From contig PKXT01000276.1 of NCBI GenBank assembly GCA_003133505.1, positions 415 to 8,756 of the forward strand: a stretch of 8,342 bases of DNA. Direction: 5' to 3'. The notes below the pieces were generated by a model, which was not told the origin of the DNA, did no database searches, and was given only the letters and a program-made list of their open reading frames with translations. Both the position numbers and the translations under genes were made by a program. This stretch comes from Acidobacteriota bacterium. Lineage in GTDB: Bacteria > Acidobacteriota > Terriglobia > Acidiferrales > UBA7541. Position 1 is the stretch's first letter; each line of letters starts with the position of its first letter. Shown here piece by piece: positions 1 to 6,197 of this stretch.

Positions 1-338
1 TCGGCGGCCAGGAGGATTGGCTCGTAGCCCGGATGCTCTGCTAATAATTCATCGCCTGGCTCCAGGATCGCGGCCATCGCGAGGTGATTGGCCATTGAAG
101 TGCCAGTGGCGGCAACTACGCACTCTATGGGAACGCCTGCTCGGCGCGCCAGACGATCTTGCAATGGGGCGTAACCATATTCGCTGGGACCGGATATTTC
201 GATGTCTTCGAGGCGCACTGGCAGTCTGGAGAGCGGCAGTTTCAGAATGTCACTGGCCGCCAGGGAGAAGCGAGCGGAAGAACACGTCTTCGCCCATTCC
301 AAATAAGCCGATCTCAGTTCAGCACGCGAAGATCTCAC
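1..338 (-). CDS. PLP-dependent aminotransferase, class I/II (N-terminal part, runs off window)
   Basis: This is the first 112 codons of a fold-type I PLP enzyme; the C-terminus lies beyond position 1. The recognisable stretch begins at SEYGYAPLQDRL (about residues 52-63), followed by VVAATGTSMANHLAMAA (about 74-90) and LEPGDELLAEHPGYEP (about 92-107). This is the usual N-terminal order of class I/II aminotransferases: substrate-side Y-G-Y segment, the G-T-S turn that contacts the PLP phosphate, then the E-P-G-D strand and the H-P-x-Y turn. The catalytic lysine would lie outside the window. I chose the GTG start at 338-336: GGAG (350-347) sits 8 nt upstream, and the GTG shares bases with the permease TGA (GTGA, 4-bp overlap), suggesting translational coupling. 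No ATG is available in this frame near the start. It probably moves an amino group between an amino acid and a 2-oxo acid in the cytoplasm. The substrate cannot be read from this fragment. Confidence 0.85.
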   Translation of the reverse strand, partial: MRSSRAELRSAYLEWAKTCSSARFSLAASDILKLPLSRLPVRLEDIEISGPSEYGYAPLQDRLARRAGVPIECVVAATGTSMANHLAMAAILEPGDELLAEHPGYEPILLAA

Positions 339-1705
339 GATACACGCTCCGCAGTGCGATTGAATTTGCGCCAAAGGAAATATGCGGGAATCCCAGCGGT
401 CAGAATTCCGAAGCCAATCGCGGTATTGAGAGGGAACTTGTACGCCGTATTCAACACAACCAGCCCCGATACCGCGATGAAAGCAATGGTGGTGACGGGA
501 TGGCCGGGAACGCGCCAGCCGGATTCCGCGGAACGGGCCAGGCGGAAGGCCCGACGTCGAAACACGAAAATGCACGCCGCCGTCAAACCAAAGAACAGGA
601 AATCCATCGAGACGACATAGCTGAGGATCTGATCGTAACGGCCGGAAAAGGTAATCACGATGGTCCAAACTCCCTGAAGAGCTATTGCCACCACCGGAAC
701 GCGAGTTCGAGGATGCACCCAGGCCATACTCCGAAAGAAAAGCCCGTCCTCAGCCATGGCGAAGTAAACACGCGGCGCGGTAAGAATCGACTGGCTGAGA
801 AAACCCAGCGCCGATACGACAATGGCCGCGGCCATGAGAGCCTCACCAGTATGCCCAAAGGCGAGGTGCATGATAGTCGAGGCAGGGGTGGTTGTGCTGG
901 CAAGGCCGGCCGGGCCAAGCGCGCGAACACACACCCAGTTTACACAGAGATAAAGCACCACGACCCCACAAACGCCCAGCACAAGGCTTCGCGGCAAATT
1001 TCTCTTGGAATCCCGGACCTCTTCCGCAATGAAATTGGTCGTCTGCCAACCCGCAAAGGCGAAGAGTACTGGCACCATGGCCGCGCCGAAGGAAAAGACC
1101 GAATCCTTTGGATGCATTACGGGCGCTATGGCGGGCTGGCCGCCGTGAAAAGCAAACCACGCCCCGCCGGCGATGAAAGCAGTCAGCGCCGCTATATTGA
1201 GGGACATTAGAGCACTCTGCACCGCACCGCCCGGCCGAATCCCCAGGCAATTCACGATGGTGAATAGGCCCAGAGCCAGGGAAGCGACGAGGGCGTCAGA
1301 GAATTGCAAGTGGCAAAGCTCTCGCAGGTAATGGGCGAAGATGATGGCAACCGCGGCCATGCCGCCGGTTTGGATGACAAATAACAGTACCCATCCGTAC
1401 AAAAACGCGAGCGCCGGATATCCGGCTTCGCGGAGATAAGCATACTGGCCTCCGACGGCCGGAAGGCGTGCCGCAAGCTCGGCGTAAATGAAGGCCCCAG
1501 CCAGCGCGATCACACCACCGGCGGCCCATGCCAAAAGGATCAGCCTTTGCGAATGTACATTTTGAGCGACAACATAGGGGTTGATAAAAATGCCGGCGCC
1601 GATGATGCCGCCCATGACGATCATCGTCGTGCTGAACAGGCCGAGCTTCGCGGCAAGGCGAAGCGGAGCAGGTTCGGAGCTTTGTGAAAATGAGACCGGA
1701 TTCAT
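335..1705 (-). CDS. APC-superfamily amino-acid permease
   Basis: This 456-residue inner-membrane protein has the length and hydrophobic pattern of a 12-helix APC transporter. The glycine-rich unwound part of TM1, GGIIGAGIF, is at residues 32-40, and the consensus TM2/TM3 stretch AELAARLPAVGGQYAYLRE is at 75-93. The cytoplasmic motif EEVRDSKRNLPRS is at 228-240, matching the E-E-x-x-(N/D)-P-x-R-x-(I/L)-P-R motif of LAT/SteT-like members. PRVYFAMAEDGLFF (311-324) is the typical loop after TM8. It should carry amino acids across the membrane by secondary transport or exchange; the substrate is not evident. ATG 1705 is used because the GGIIGAGIF helix needs about 30 residues before it, but no good Shine-Dalgarno is visible. 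The start lies only 12 nt after the mature 3' end of tRNA-Gly. An aminotransferase follows with a 4-bp overlap. Confidence 0.92.
   Translation of the reverse strand: MNPVSFSQSSEPAPLRLAAKLGLFSTTMIVMGGIIGAGIFINPYVVAQNVHSQRLILLAWAAGGVIALAGAFIYAELAARLPAVGGQYAYLREAGYPALAFLYGWVLLFVIQTGGMAAVAIIFAHYLRELCHLQFSDALVASLALGLFTIVNCLGIRPGGAVQSALMSLNIAALTAFIAGGAWFAFHGGQPAIAPVMHPKDSVFSFGAAMVPVLFAFAGWQTTNFIAEEVRDSKRNLPRSLVLGVCGVVVLYLCVNWVCVRALGPAGLASTTTPASTIMHLAFGHTGEALMAAAIVVSALGFLSQSILTAPRVYFAMAEDGLFFRSMAWVHPRTRVPVVAIALQGVWTIVITFSGRYDQILSYVVSMDFLFFGLTAACIFVFRRRAFRLARSAESGWRVPGHPVTTIAFIAVSGLVVLNTAYKFPLNTAIGFGILTAGIPAYFLWRKFNRTAERVS
347..350 (-). promoter_or_regulatory. Shine-Dalgarno site of the aminotransferase
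   Basis: GGAG on the minus strand lies 8 nt upstream of the GTG at 338-336, inside the last codons of the permease. It decides the start of the aminotransferase, which otherwise has no ATG nearby in frame. Confidence 0.6.
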
Positions 1706-1717
1706 CTGCGGTGGGAA

Positions 1718-1791
1718 TGGAGCGGCCGAGGGGACTCGAACCCCCGCCTACAGCTTGGCAAGCTGTCGTACTACCCCTATACTACGGCCGC
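1718..1791 (-). tRNA. trnG: tRNA-Gly (anticodon GCC), CCA encoded
   Basis: A 74-nt cloverleaf reads on the minus strand. The acceptor stem GCGGCCG pairs with CGGCCGC. The D arm is GTAT/GTAC around AGGGGTA. The anticodon stem ACAGC/GCTGT encloses the loop TTGCCAA, giving anticodon GCC and therefore glycine. The T arm is GGGGG/CCCCT around TTCGAGT. The discriminator base is T (U in RNA), followed by an encoded CCA. It reads GGC and GGU codons. The gene is intact, and I saw no second copy of its 3' end that would mark an integrated element. Confidence 0.97.
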
Positions 1792-1805
1792 AAAACGGAA
1801 CATCT

Positions 1806-1834
1806 TTTATAACACGAGCAAATAAGCGCGGCAA
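1806..1834 (-). promoter_or_regulatory. sigma70-like promoter of the tRNA-Gly/permease/aminotransferase unit
   Basis: On the minus strand, TTGCCG (1834-1829, 4 of 6 to TTGACA) and TATAAA (1811-1806, 5 of 6 to TATAAT) are separated by exactly 17 bp. Transcription would start near 1799, about 7-8 nt before the mature tRNA 5' end at 1791, a normal leader for a tRNA gene. No other convincing promoter fits between here and the permease start. Confidence 0.65.
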
Positions 1835-1870
1835 GCGGAAGCACGCGATTTCGGCGTTCATTTCAAAAAT

Positions 1871-2077
1871 TTAATCCACTTCGGTAACACGCGTGGAGCG
1901 AATGATTGGAGATTTTTTCTGGCGGTCGGCGAAGCGCACGGCTCGTTCTCGGTCTATGTACACGCGTGCGAATTTCTCGCCATCATGATAATAGACGGTG
2001 ACCTGCCAATGGCGGTGCTTGCGACGCTTGTCGCGACTCTCCGGCGGAGCTTTCTTGGAAGTGCTACGAACTGCCAT
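1871..2077 (-). CDS. small basic protein of unknown function
   Basis: This is a 68-residue open frame that I do not recognise. The N-terminal 24 residues are rich in Lys, Arg and Ser, with a clustered RDKRRKHRHW segment (about 16-25). The core then looks folded: WQVTVYYHDGEKFARVYIDRE (about 25-45) suggests two beta strands joined by a turn, followed by an Arg/Lys-rich helix-like part, RAVRFADRQKKS. There is no signal peptide, membrane segment or cysteine. The charge could suit RNA or DNA contact, but that is a guess. The ATG at 2077 has only a weak purine-rich stretch upstream (TTTAGGC, too close to be ideal). It lies on the same strand as the tRNA, whose own promoter starts 36 bp beyond its stop codon. 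It is divergent from the 96-residue gene at 2214. The even protein-like composition favours a real gene, but a chance frame is possible. Confidence 0.55.
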   Translation of the reverse strand: MAVRSTSKKAPPESRDKRRKHRHWQVTVYYHDGEKFARVYIDRERAVRFADRQKKSPIIRSTRVTEVD

Positions 2078-2202
2078 GCCTAAACTATGACAACATCAAG
2101 GCTTTCTTGCAAGTTCCGCATACTCGCAATGTCCCACAGCAGACGAACCCTCGGCTCATTGGAACTTTCCTCTTCCGGCCCACGTAATATCCAGTGAGCC
2201 CC

Positions 2203-2209
2203 AAAGGGA
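2203..2209 (+). promoter_or_regulatory. ribosome binding site deciding ATG 2214 over GTG 2211
   Basis: AAAGGGA is the only purine-rich match to the anti-Shine-Dalgarno upstream of this gene. The GGG ends 5 nt before ATG 2214 but only 2 nt before GTG 2211. Confidence 0.5.
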
Positions 2210-2213
2210 CGTG

Positions 2214-2504
2214 ATGACCATTAACGTGAAAGATACAGAAAAAATAAGAGACGGCCGCGGACACGCACCGGAAGTTTTTCGCGAATTTAAAGCGCTATTA
2301 TCCGGTGGCGCCGCGATAAGCAGCGACCCAAAGCGTCCTGATATTTATGAGTTGCAGCGCGGGAACGAGATTTTCTACTTCTACCTCTCGCCCATTACTG
2401 GCGAAGTGCTGCTGCTGGCGGTTTGGGAGCCGGGACACGGGTCAAGAGCAGCAATCCTGGAAGTCGCAATCAGTGCGCGGCCGGGATGCTTGGCGCGGCC
2501 ATAA
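2214..2504 (+). CDS. hypothetical protein (about 96 residues), only plus-strand gene
   Basis: I do not recognise this protein. From the ATG it reads MTINVKDTEKIRDGRG, an acidic/basic N-terminal helix-like part (FREFKALLSGG), then alternating strands ELQRGNEIFYFYLSP and TGEVLLLAVWE (about residues 43-70), which look like a beta hairpin in a small alpha/beta domain. There is no signal peptide or membrane helix. Two starts are adjacent: GTG 2211 and ATG 2214. The purine-rich AAAGGGA at 2203-2209 is spaced correctly (5 nt after GGG) for ATG 2214 and too close for GTG 2211, so I use 2214. The last 11 codons lie over the end of the DUF4340 gene on the other strand (35-bp tail-to-tail overlap), and the tail (AISARPGCLARP) looks less protein-like than the core. 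In the 133-bp region upstream I see no convincing promoter. Confidence 0.6.
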   Translation: MTINVKDTEKIRDGRGHAPEVFREFKALLSGGAAISSDPKRPDIYELQRGNEIFYFYLSPITGEVLLLAVWEPGHGSRAAILEVAISARPGCLARP

Positions 2505-3819
2505 CCACATCCGCCGCGGAAAAATTCAGCTCATCGTAAATCTGTTTTCCCATCTTGAATATGCTCGTCCCCGCATTTACGTGGGCATAAACATAATCCC
2601 CATCAGGCTGAGAAATCACAACGTGCAATGCTTGGCCGGATTTCGGGGTAAGCGTCGCTTCAATCTCCGGTTTCGACAGACTGGCGGCGATCGCGGCCGA
2701 CGGACGGTCCAATATTTCTGTGGCGCGGGCATTTAACAGCGGAAGCAGAAATTTCCAAGTCATGGCTTCCTTGCGTGCCTGGGCCGCGGGCTGCTCAATA
2801 ATCCAGTTGCCTCCCTTGTTCAAGCACACAAGCGTTTGATTGGCGTTGCGAATTTCCACCTTCGTCAATTCCGATTCGGCGACATGCAGCAGTTTCTTGT
2901 CCCGCAATTCCTGCATCCCCACGTCAAGCTTGTTATACAAATCACCGTGAATCAGAAAGACCATCTGACGGGACGTATCCTGCGCGTAATAGTCACCGCC
3001 GCTCTTCTTGCCAATCAGCAACTGGTACGATTTCCCGGTCTTGTCCTTGGCTGTAAATGTAATTGAGGGATTATTCAAGCCGTACTTGCCCAAATCATCG
3101 ACCTTCTCACTGGTCACGGCACCGATGCGGTTGGTCTCAATCTGGGAAAGCAGAGCCAGCACTTGGGAGTCGTCCCCATAGAAACTTTGCGGCCTTTCCA
3201 GATGCCACTCGTCGTCCTGTTTGGAGAGAACAAAATCGCCTTGGGCATTTCTAATTTCAAATGACGTTATATCCGGGCTGCGATAATCCAGGATGGCGTT
3301 GTCGCGCAAATCCTGCAAGCCCTTATCCGCGTTAGTCAGCAAGGATGACGAAAAGAGATAAATGTCAGGAGCGCCGTCAACGAGAGCATATACATCTGTG
3401 CCATTGAAATCTTTTGCACCCAGGCTAATGCGATGCTGCGAGCCGTTCTTGAGCTTCACATGAAGAGTTATGGCTGGCTGGGCAAGACCGTAGGTTGCGA
3501 GGCCACTTGGCTGGGTGGAAAATTTCCGTTCCACCATGGCAGAGGAGAGGCTCGCAATTAAGCTCTCGATGACTGAACGATCGGCGCGAGAGTTTACCGG
3601 CTGGGTAATTTGCCAACCATTTCCCTGGCGCTCGACGAGCACGTCTTCTCCCTGGCGTTGCACATTTACGGACGTTATATCGTCGGCATTAAATGAAAAG
3701 ACCGGCTTCAAAACCTCGGAAGAGGATGCTTCTTTGTGAGGGTGCTTTATTTCAAAATACCAGGTGAGACCGCCCGCAATCACCGCCAGCAACAGCAGGA
3801 GGATGGTGCTTTTCTTCAT
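2470..3819 (-). CDS. DUF4340-family membrane-anchored protein with three tandem modules
   Basis: This 449-residue protein has an N-terminal membrane anchor (KKSTILLLLLAVIAGGLTWYF, about 2-22) and no lipobox, so the rest should lie on the periplasmic side. It follows the DUF4340 pattern and consists of three similar modules of about 134 residues: about 40-173, 175-308 and 309-436. Landmarks repeat in register: DITSVNV/DITSFEI/ELTKVEI at 47, 183 and 317; the tryptophans W69, W205 and W339; ITQP/LERP/IEQP just after them; YGLAQPAIT and YGLNNPSIT in modules 1 and 2 with a reduced LSKPEIEAT in module 3; and LQDLRD/MQELRD ending modules 1 and 2. It is the last gene of the ABC operon, 10 bp after the GldG-like gene, with AGGAG (3831-3827) overlapping that gene's stop codon, 7 nt from ATG. 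DUF4340 genes commonly follow GldG-like genes; a structural or substrate-handling partner role is inferred. Confidence 0.88.
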   Translation of the reverse strand: MKKSTILLLLLAVIAGGLTWYFEIKHPHKEASSSEVLKPVFSFNADDITSVNVQRQGEDVLVERQGNGWQITQPVNSRADRSVIESLIASLSSAMVERKFSTQPSGLATYGLAQPAITLHVKLKNGSQHRISLGAKDFNGTDVYALVDGAPDIYLFSSSLLTNADKGLQDLRDNAILDYRSPDITSFEIRNAQGDFVLSKQDDEWHLERPQSFYGDDSQVLALLSQIETNRIGAVTSEKVDDLGKYGLNNPSITFTAKDKTGKSYQLLIGKKSGGDYYAQDTSRQMVFLIHGDLYNKLDVGMQELRDKKLLHVAESELTKVEIRNANQTLVCLNKGGNWIIEQPAAQARKEAMTWKFLLPLLNARATEILDRPSAAIAASLSKPEIEATLTPKSGQALHVVISQPDGDYVYAHVNAGTSIFKMGKQIYDELNFSAADVVMAAPSIPAAH

Positions 3820-3826
3820 TCCGACT

Positions 3827-3831
3827 CTCCT
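3827..3831 (-). promoter_or_regulatory. Shine-Dalgarno site of the DUF4340 gene, overlapping the upstream stop codon
   Basis: AGGAG on the minus strand shares bases with the TAG that ends the GldG-like gene and is 7 nt from ATG 3819. Ribosomes ending the upstream gene would be well placed to reinitiate. Confidence 0.6.
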
Positions 3832-5344
3832 AGCGCCGCTTCCACCAGATATAAATACCGGTCAGGATGACAATGCCGGGCAGGAGCAGTACGGTAAACC
3901 ATTGCAGACTGCGTTGTTGAGCTTCGGTTAGGTCCACTCGCCGATTTTGCGGATTCCGGGGACGAATCGAAATTAAATTTTCATCCTGGGCAAGCCAGTT
4001 GATGATATTGTAGAAAAGATCTCCGTTGCGGGCCATGCGCGACCATTGATCGCTGGCAAAATCGGAGTCGCCAATCACAACCAGCCGGGCATCCTTGCCG
4101 TTCTGATTCATTTCCGCTGTCACGCCCAGAGAAAGAGGGCCACGCATGTCTGTCGCGGGATCAAACTTAACTTCGTTGTTAGTAATTTTATCCACGGCGA
4201 AGCTGGCCTGCGAAGTCTTCAGAAGTTCCACCGGAGACATATCGGTCTTGGACTTGTCCGCGATGGAAACCGTGCGCGCCATGGGGAAAAAGGTCATGGC
4301 GCGTTGGAAATTCTTGGTGATAGGGCTGTCGCCATAATCCACAACGAGCGGCGCAGCCGGTCCTATTCCAAACAGGCGTCCAACCCCACTCGCATCCACC
4401 GCGATATTGTCAGGCGCACTAATGTTCCACTCGGTGAATATGGGTTCCAGCTTGGGGTCGGTTTGCGGATCAATCATCAGCAAGGCTTTGCCACTATTGT
4501 CGAGGTATTGCTGAATCATGGTAACTTCCTGCGGAAAGAGCGGCTGGACGGGCCCAGCATCCACCAGCACGCTGCAATCGGTTGGCACGGTGCCCGTACT
4601 AACCAGATTCACCACCTTGGTCTGATATCCTTCCTTGACCAATTCACCGGTAACGGTGCTGTAACTGGCGTTTTCACCGGAAATGGACTTCTCGCTGTGT
4701 CCTTCGACAAAACAAATCGTCTTAACCGAATCGCGGGTAAGTTTGAGGATTGCGCCAGTGACATCCTGCTCATCCTTGCCGTCGAGACGCTGGTTACGCA
4801 CACCAACGACTGCCACCGCTTGCCCGATGCTATCAATGCCATACTGCTTGGCGAGTTCGGGATGTTCCTGGGGATCCACCACGTGGTAGTGGATGTGCGG
4901 GCTTAGATTCGAATACTCCGCCATCAGATCATTTAATGATTGGTCCGGAGTCTTCACAAAGCTGTAGACATCCACATCGGTTTTCAAGCCGCCGGCAATT
5001 TTCCTGGTCTGATCGGAAAGGGTGTAGAGCTTCTCGCTGGTGAGGTCATAGCGCTTGTGATGCCGGTATCCCAGAAAATTGATGATGCCGAGAATAGCCA
5101 GGACGACCACAACAAGGACGCCCGTGTTGGTTCCCAACTTTGAAGAACGGCGCGAAAAAAAGCTCACGATACTGCGGAAGAGCGCCACGATGGAGATGAG
5201 TAGCAGCGCCGCTCCGGCGACCAGCAATACTTTGACGAGCGTGGAGAATATACCCTCCACCGAATAACGAAGCCCGGCCGCCAGCAGCAGCACCGCACCC
5301 GTCCAGCCAACAGTGCGGAAGATTTCGTTGCGGTTCAAAGCCAT
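3830..5344 (-). CDS. GldG-family ABC transporter auxiliary protein
   Basis: This 504-residue membrane protein has the GldG / ABC_transp_aux pattern. Hydrophobic segments lie at about 12-27, 33-57, 72-92 and 482-500, and the large domain between the last two is probably periplasmic. Family landmarks are RYDLTSEKLYTLSDQT (98-113), the CFVEGHSEKS strand-turn (211-220, corresponding to the 'GHGE' motif), ALLMIDPQTDP (287-297), VVIGDSDFASD (422-432) and NGDLFYNIINWLAQDE (440-455). The protein ends with a short basic tail, WWKRR. ATG 5344 has AAGGAG (5356-5351) 6 nt upstream. It lies between the ABC-2 permease (30 bp) and the DUF4340 gene (10 bp), the order expected when a GldG protein works with a GldA/GldF-type ABC pair. 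No enzymatic activity is established for this family. A role in coupling the transporter to an envelope process is inferred. Confidence 0.9.
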   Translation of the reverse strand: MALNRNEIFRTVGWTGAVLLLAAGLRYSVEGIFSTLVKVLLVAGAALLLISIVALFRSIVSFFSRRSSKLGTNTGVLVVVVLAILGIINFLGYRHHKRYDLTSEKLYTLSDQTRKIAGGLKTDVDVYSFVKTPDQSLNDLMAEYSNLSPHIHYHVVDPQEHPELAKQYGIDSIGQAVAVVGVRNQRLDGKDEQDVTGAILKLTRDSVKTICFVEGHSEKSISGENASYSTVTGELVKEGYQTKVVNLVSTGTVPTDCSVLVDAGPVQPLFPQEVTMIQQYLDNSGKALLMIDPQTDPKLEPIFTEWNISAPDNIAVDASGVGRLFGIGPAAPLVVDYGDSPITKNFQRAMTFFPMARTVSIADKSKTDMSPVELLKTSQASFAVDKITNNEVKFDPATDMRGPLSLGVTAEMNQNGKDARLVVIGDSDFASDQWSRMARNGDLFYNIINWLAQDENLISIRPRNPQNRRVDLTEAQQRSLQWFTVLLLPGIVILTGIYIWWKRR

Positions 5345-5350
5345 GCGTTT

Positions 5351-5356
5351 CTCCTT
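5351..5356 (-). promoter_or_regulatory. Shine-Dalgarno site of the GldG-like gene
   Basis: AAGGAG on the minus strand is 6 nt from ATG 5344. It is the strongest ribosome binding site in the operon and fixes the start of a long hydrophobic N-terminus. Confidence 0.65.
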
Positions 5357-5374
5357 GGATAGCGGCGAGGCGGC

Positions 5375-6163
5375 TCAGGCGCGGCGCCAGCGCATGGAAT
5401 CGAGCGACCGCACCGTGAGGAAAAGAGCGAACACGATAAGACTCGCATAGAAGATCAAACTGGAAGTGTCAATCACGCCACGCGAAAAATCATCGTAGTG
5501 GCGGACGATGGAAAGATATTGCAGAACCTCCCCCTTGGCGGTTCCGCCACCTTGTTGTCCCCAGTCCAGCACCCACAAAATCAGGAAAATGGCGAAGGTT
5601 AAAAACGCGGAGACGATCTGGTTCTCCGTGAGCGAAGAGATAAATGATCCGATGGCCAGCAGCACAGCACCCAGCAGCAAGACCCCCAAATAACCGGCAA
5701 AGATGAGTTTCAGAGGGGCCCTGGGATCGCTGTGTTCGAACATATACATCTGGCACAGGATGGTAGGAAGCAGCATGATCAGAAAAAGCGTCAGCGATCC
5801 CAGATATTTTCCAAGCACGATACGCGTATCCGAAACTGGCGAGGTCATTAGCAATTCCATCGTGCCGCGCTTCCGTTCTTCGGCGTAAACGCCCATGGTC
5901 AGCATCGGGACCATAAACAGCAGCAGACTGCTTAAGACACCGAGAAAAGCGCGCAACACCGTTCCCGGCACGTCAAAATTCGCCGACGAACCGTAGCGCA
6001 TTCCCTGCATCATTTGCTCAATGGACTGCTGGATGACGATGTCAAGAATGCGGTTAAAAAACCAGCCGCTCAAAATCAGAAACAAGCCAACCACAACCCA
6101 GGCAATGGGGGAGACGAAATAATGATTCATCTCCTTGCGATATATGGCGTAGAGGGTTTGCAT
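5375..6163 (-). CDS. ABC-2 type transporter permease (GldF-like)
   Basis: This 262-residue integral membrane protein has about six hydrophobic helices, near residues 20-36, 69-91, 117-139, 152-172, 184-200 and 234-252, the usual layout and length of an ABC-2 permease. The cytoplasmic motif YAEERKRGTMELLMTSPV (93-110) is the hallmark E-x-(R/K)-x-G-T-x-E-x-L-x-x-x-P segment that contacts the ATPase. The N-terminus YRKEMNHYFVSPIAW (8-22) is typical of GldF-like permeases ('KE...F.SP.AY'). It would form the membrane channel with the ATPase encoded 26 bp upstream, probably as a homodimer because only one permease gene is present. The ATG at 6163 has only an imperfect Shine-Dalgarno (GGGGA about 10 nt upstream; AAAGG directly adjoining). 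The substrate is unknown. A GldF match is by pattern only; other ABC-2 exporters look similar. Confidence 0.9.
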   Translation of the reverse strand: MQTLYAIYRKEMNHYFVSPIAWVVVGLFLILSGWFFNRILDIVIQQSIEQMMQGMRYGSSANFDVPGTVLRAFLGVLSSLLLFMVPMLTMGVYAEERKRGTMELLMTSPVSDTRIVLGKYLGSLTLFLIMLLPTILCQMYMFEHSDPRAPLKLIFAGYLGVLLLGAVLLAIGSFISSLTENQIVSAFLTFAIFLILWVLDWGQQGGGTAKGEVLQYLSIVRHYDDFSRGVIDTSSLIFYASLIVFALFLTVRSLDSMRWRRA

Positions 6164-6183
6164 CCTTTGTTTTCCCCTGTAGT

Positions 6184-6197
6184 CCGCTTTTAAGCGG
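6184..6197 (-). repeat. 14-bp inverted repeat across the ATPase stop codon
   Basis: CCGCTT-AA-AAGCGG (minus strand) is a perfect palindrome with a 2-base centre. As RNA it would form a 5-bp stem with a 4-base loop holding the TAA stop codon (6192-6190). It is followed by no U-tract, so it is not a typical terminator. Confidence 0.5.

Noticed and set aside
17..1210. Plus-strand open frame of 397 codons opposite the permease and aminotransferase
   Set aside because: It is antisense to two genes with clear family motifs, and its product is rich in Arg, Lys, Gly and His without any recognisable domain. It is a shadow of GC-biased codons.
1718..1791. tRNA-Gly as an integration (att) site for a mobile element
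   Set aside because: No integrase and no second copy of the tRNA 3' end were seen, and the flanking genes look like ordinary chromosomal genes.
4046..4906. Plus-strand open frame of 286 codons
   Set aside because: It lies wholly opposite the GldG-like gene, whose motifs are unmistakable, and its product has no recognisable domain.
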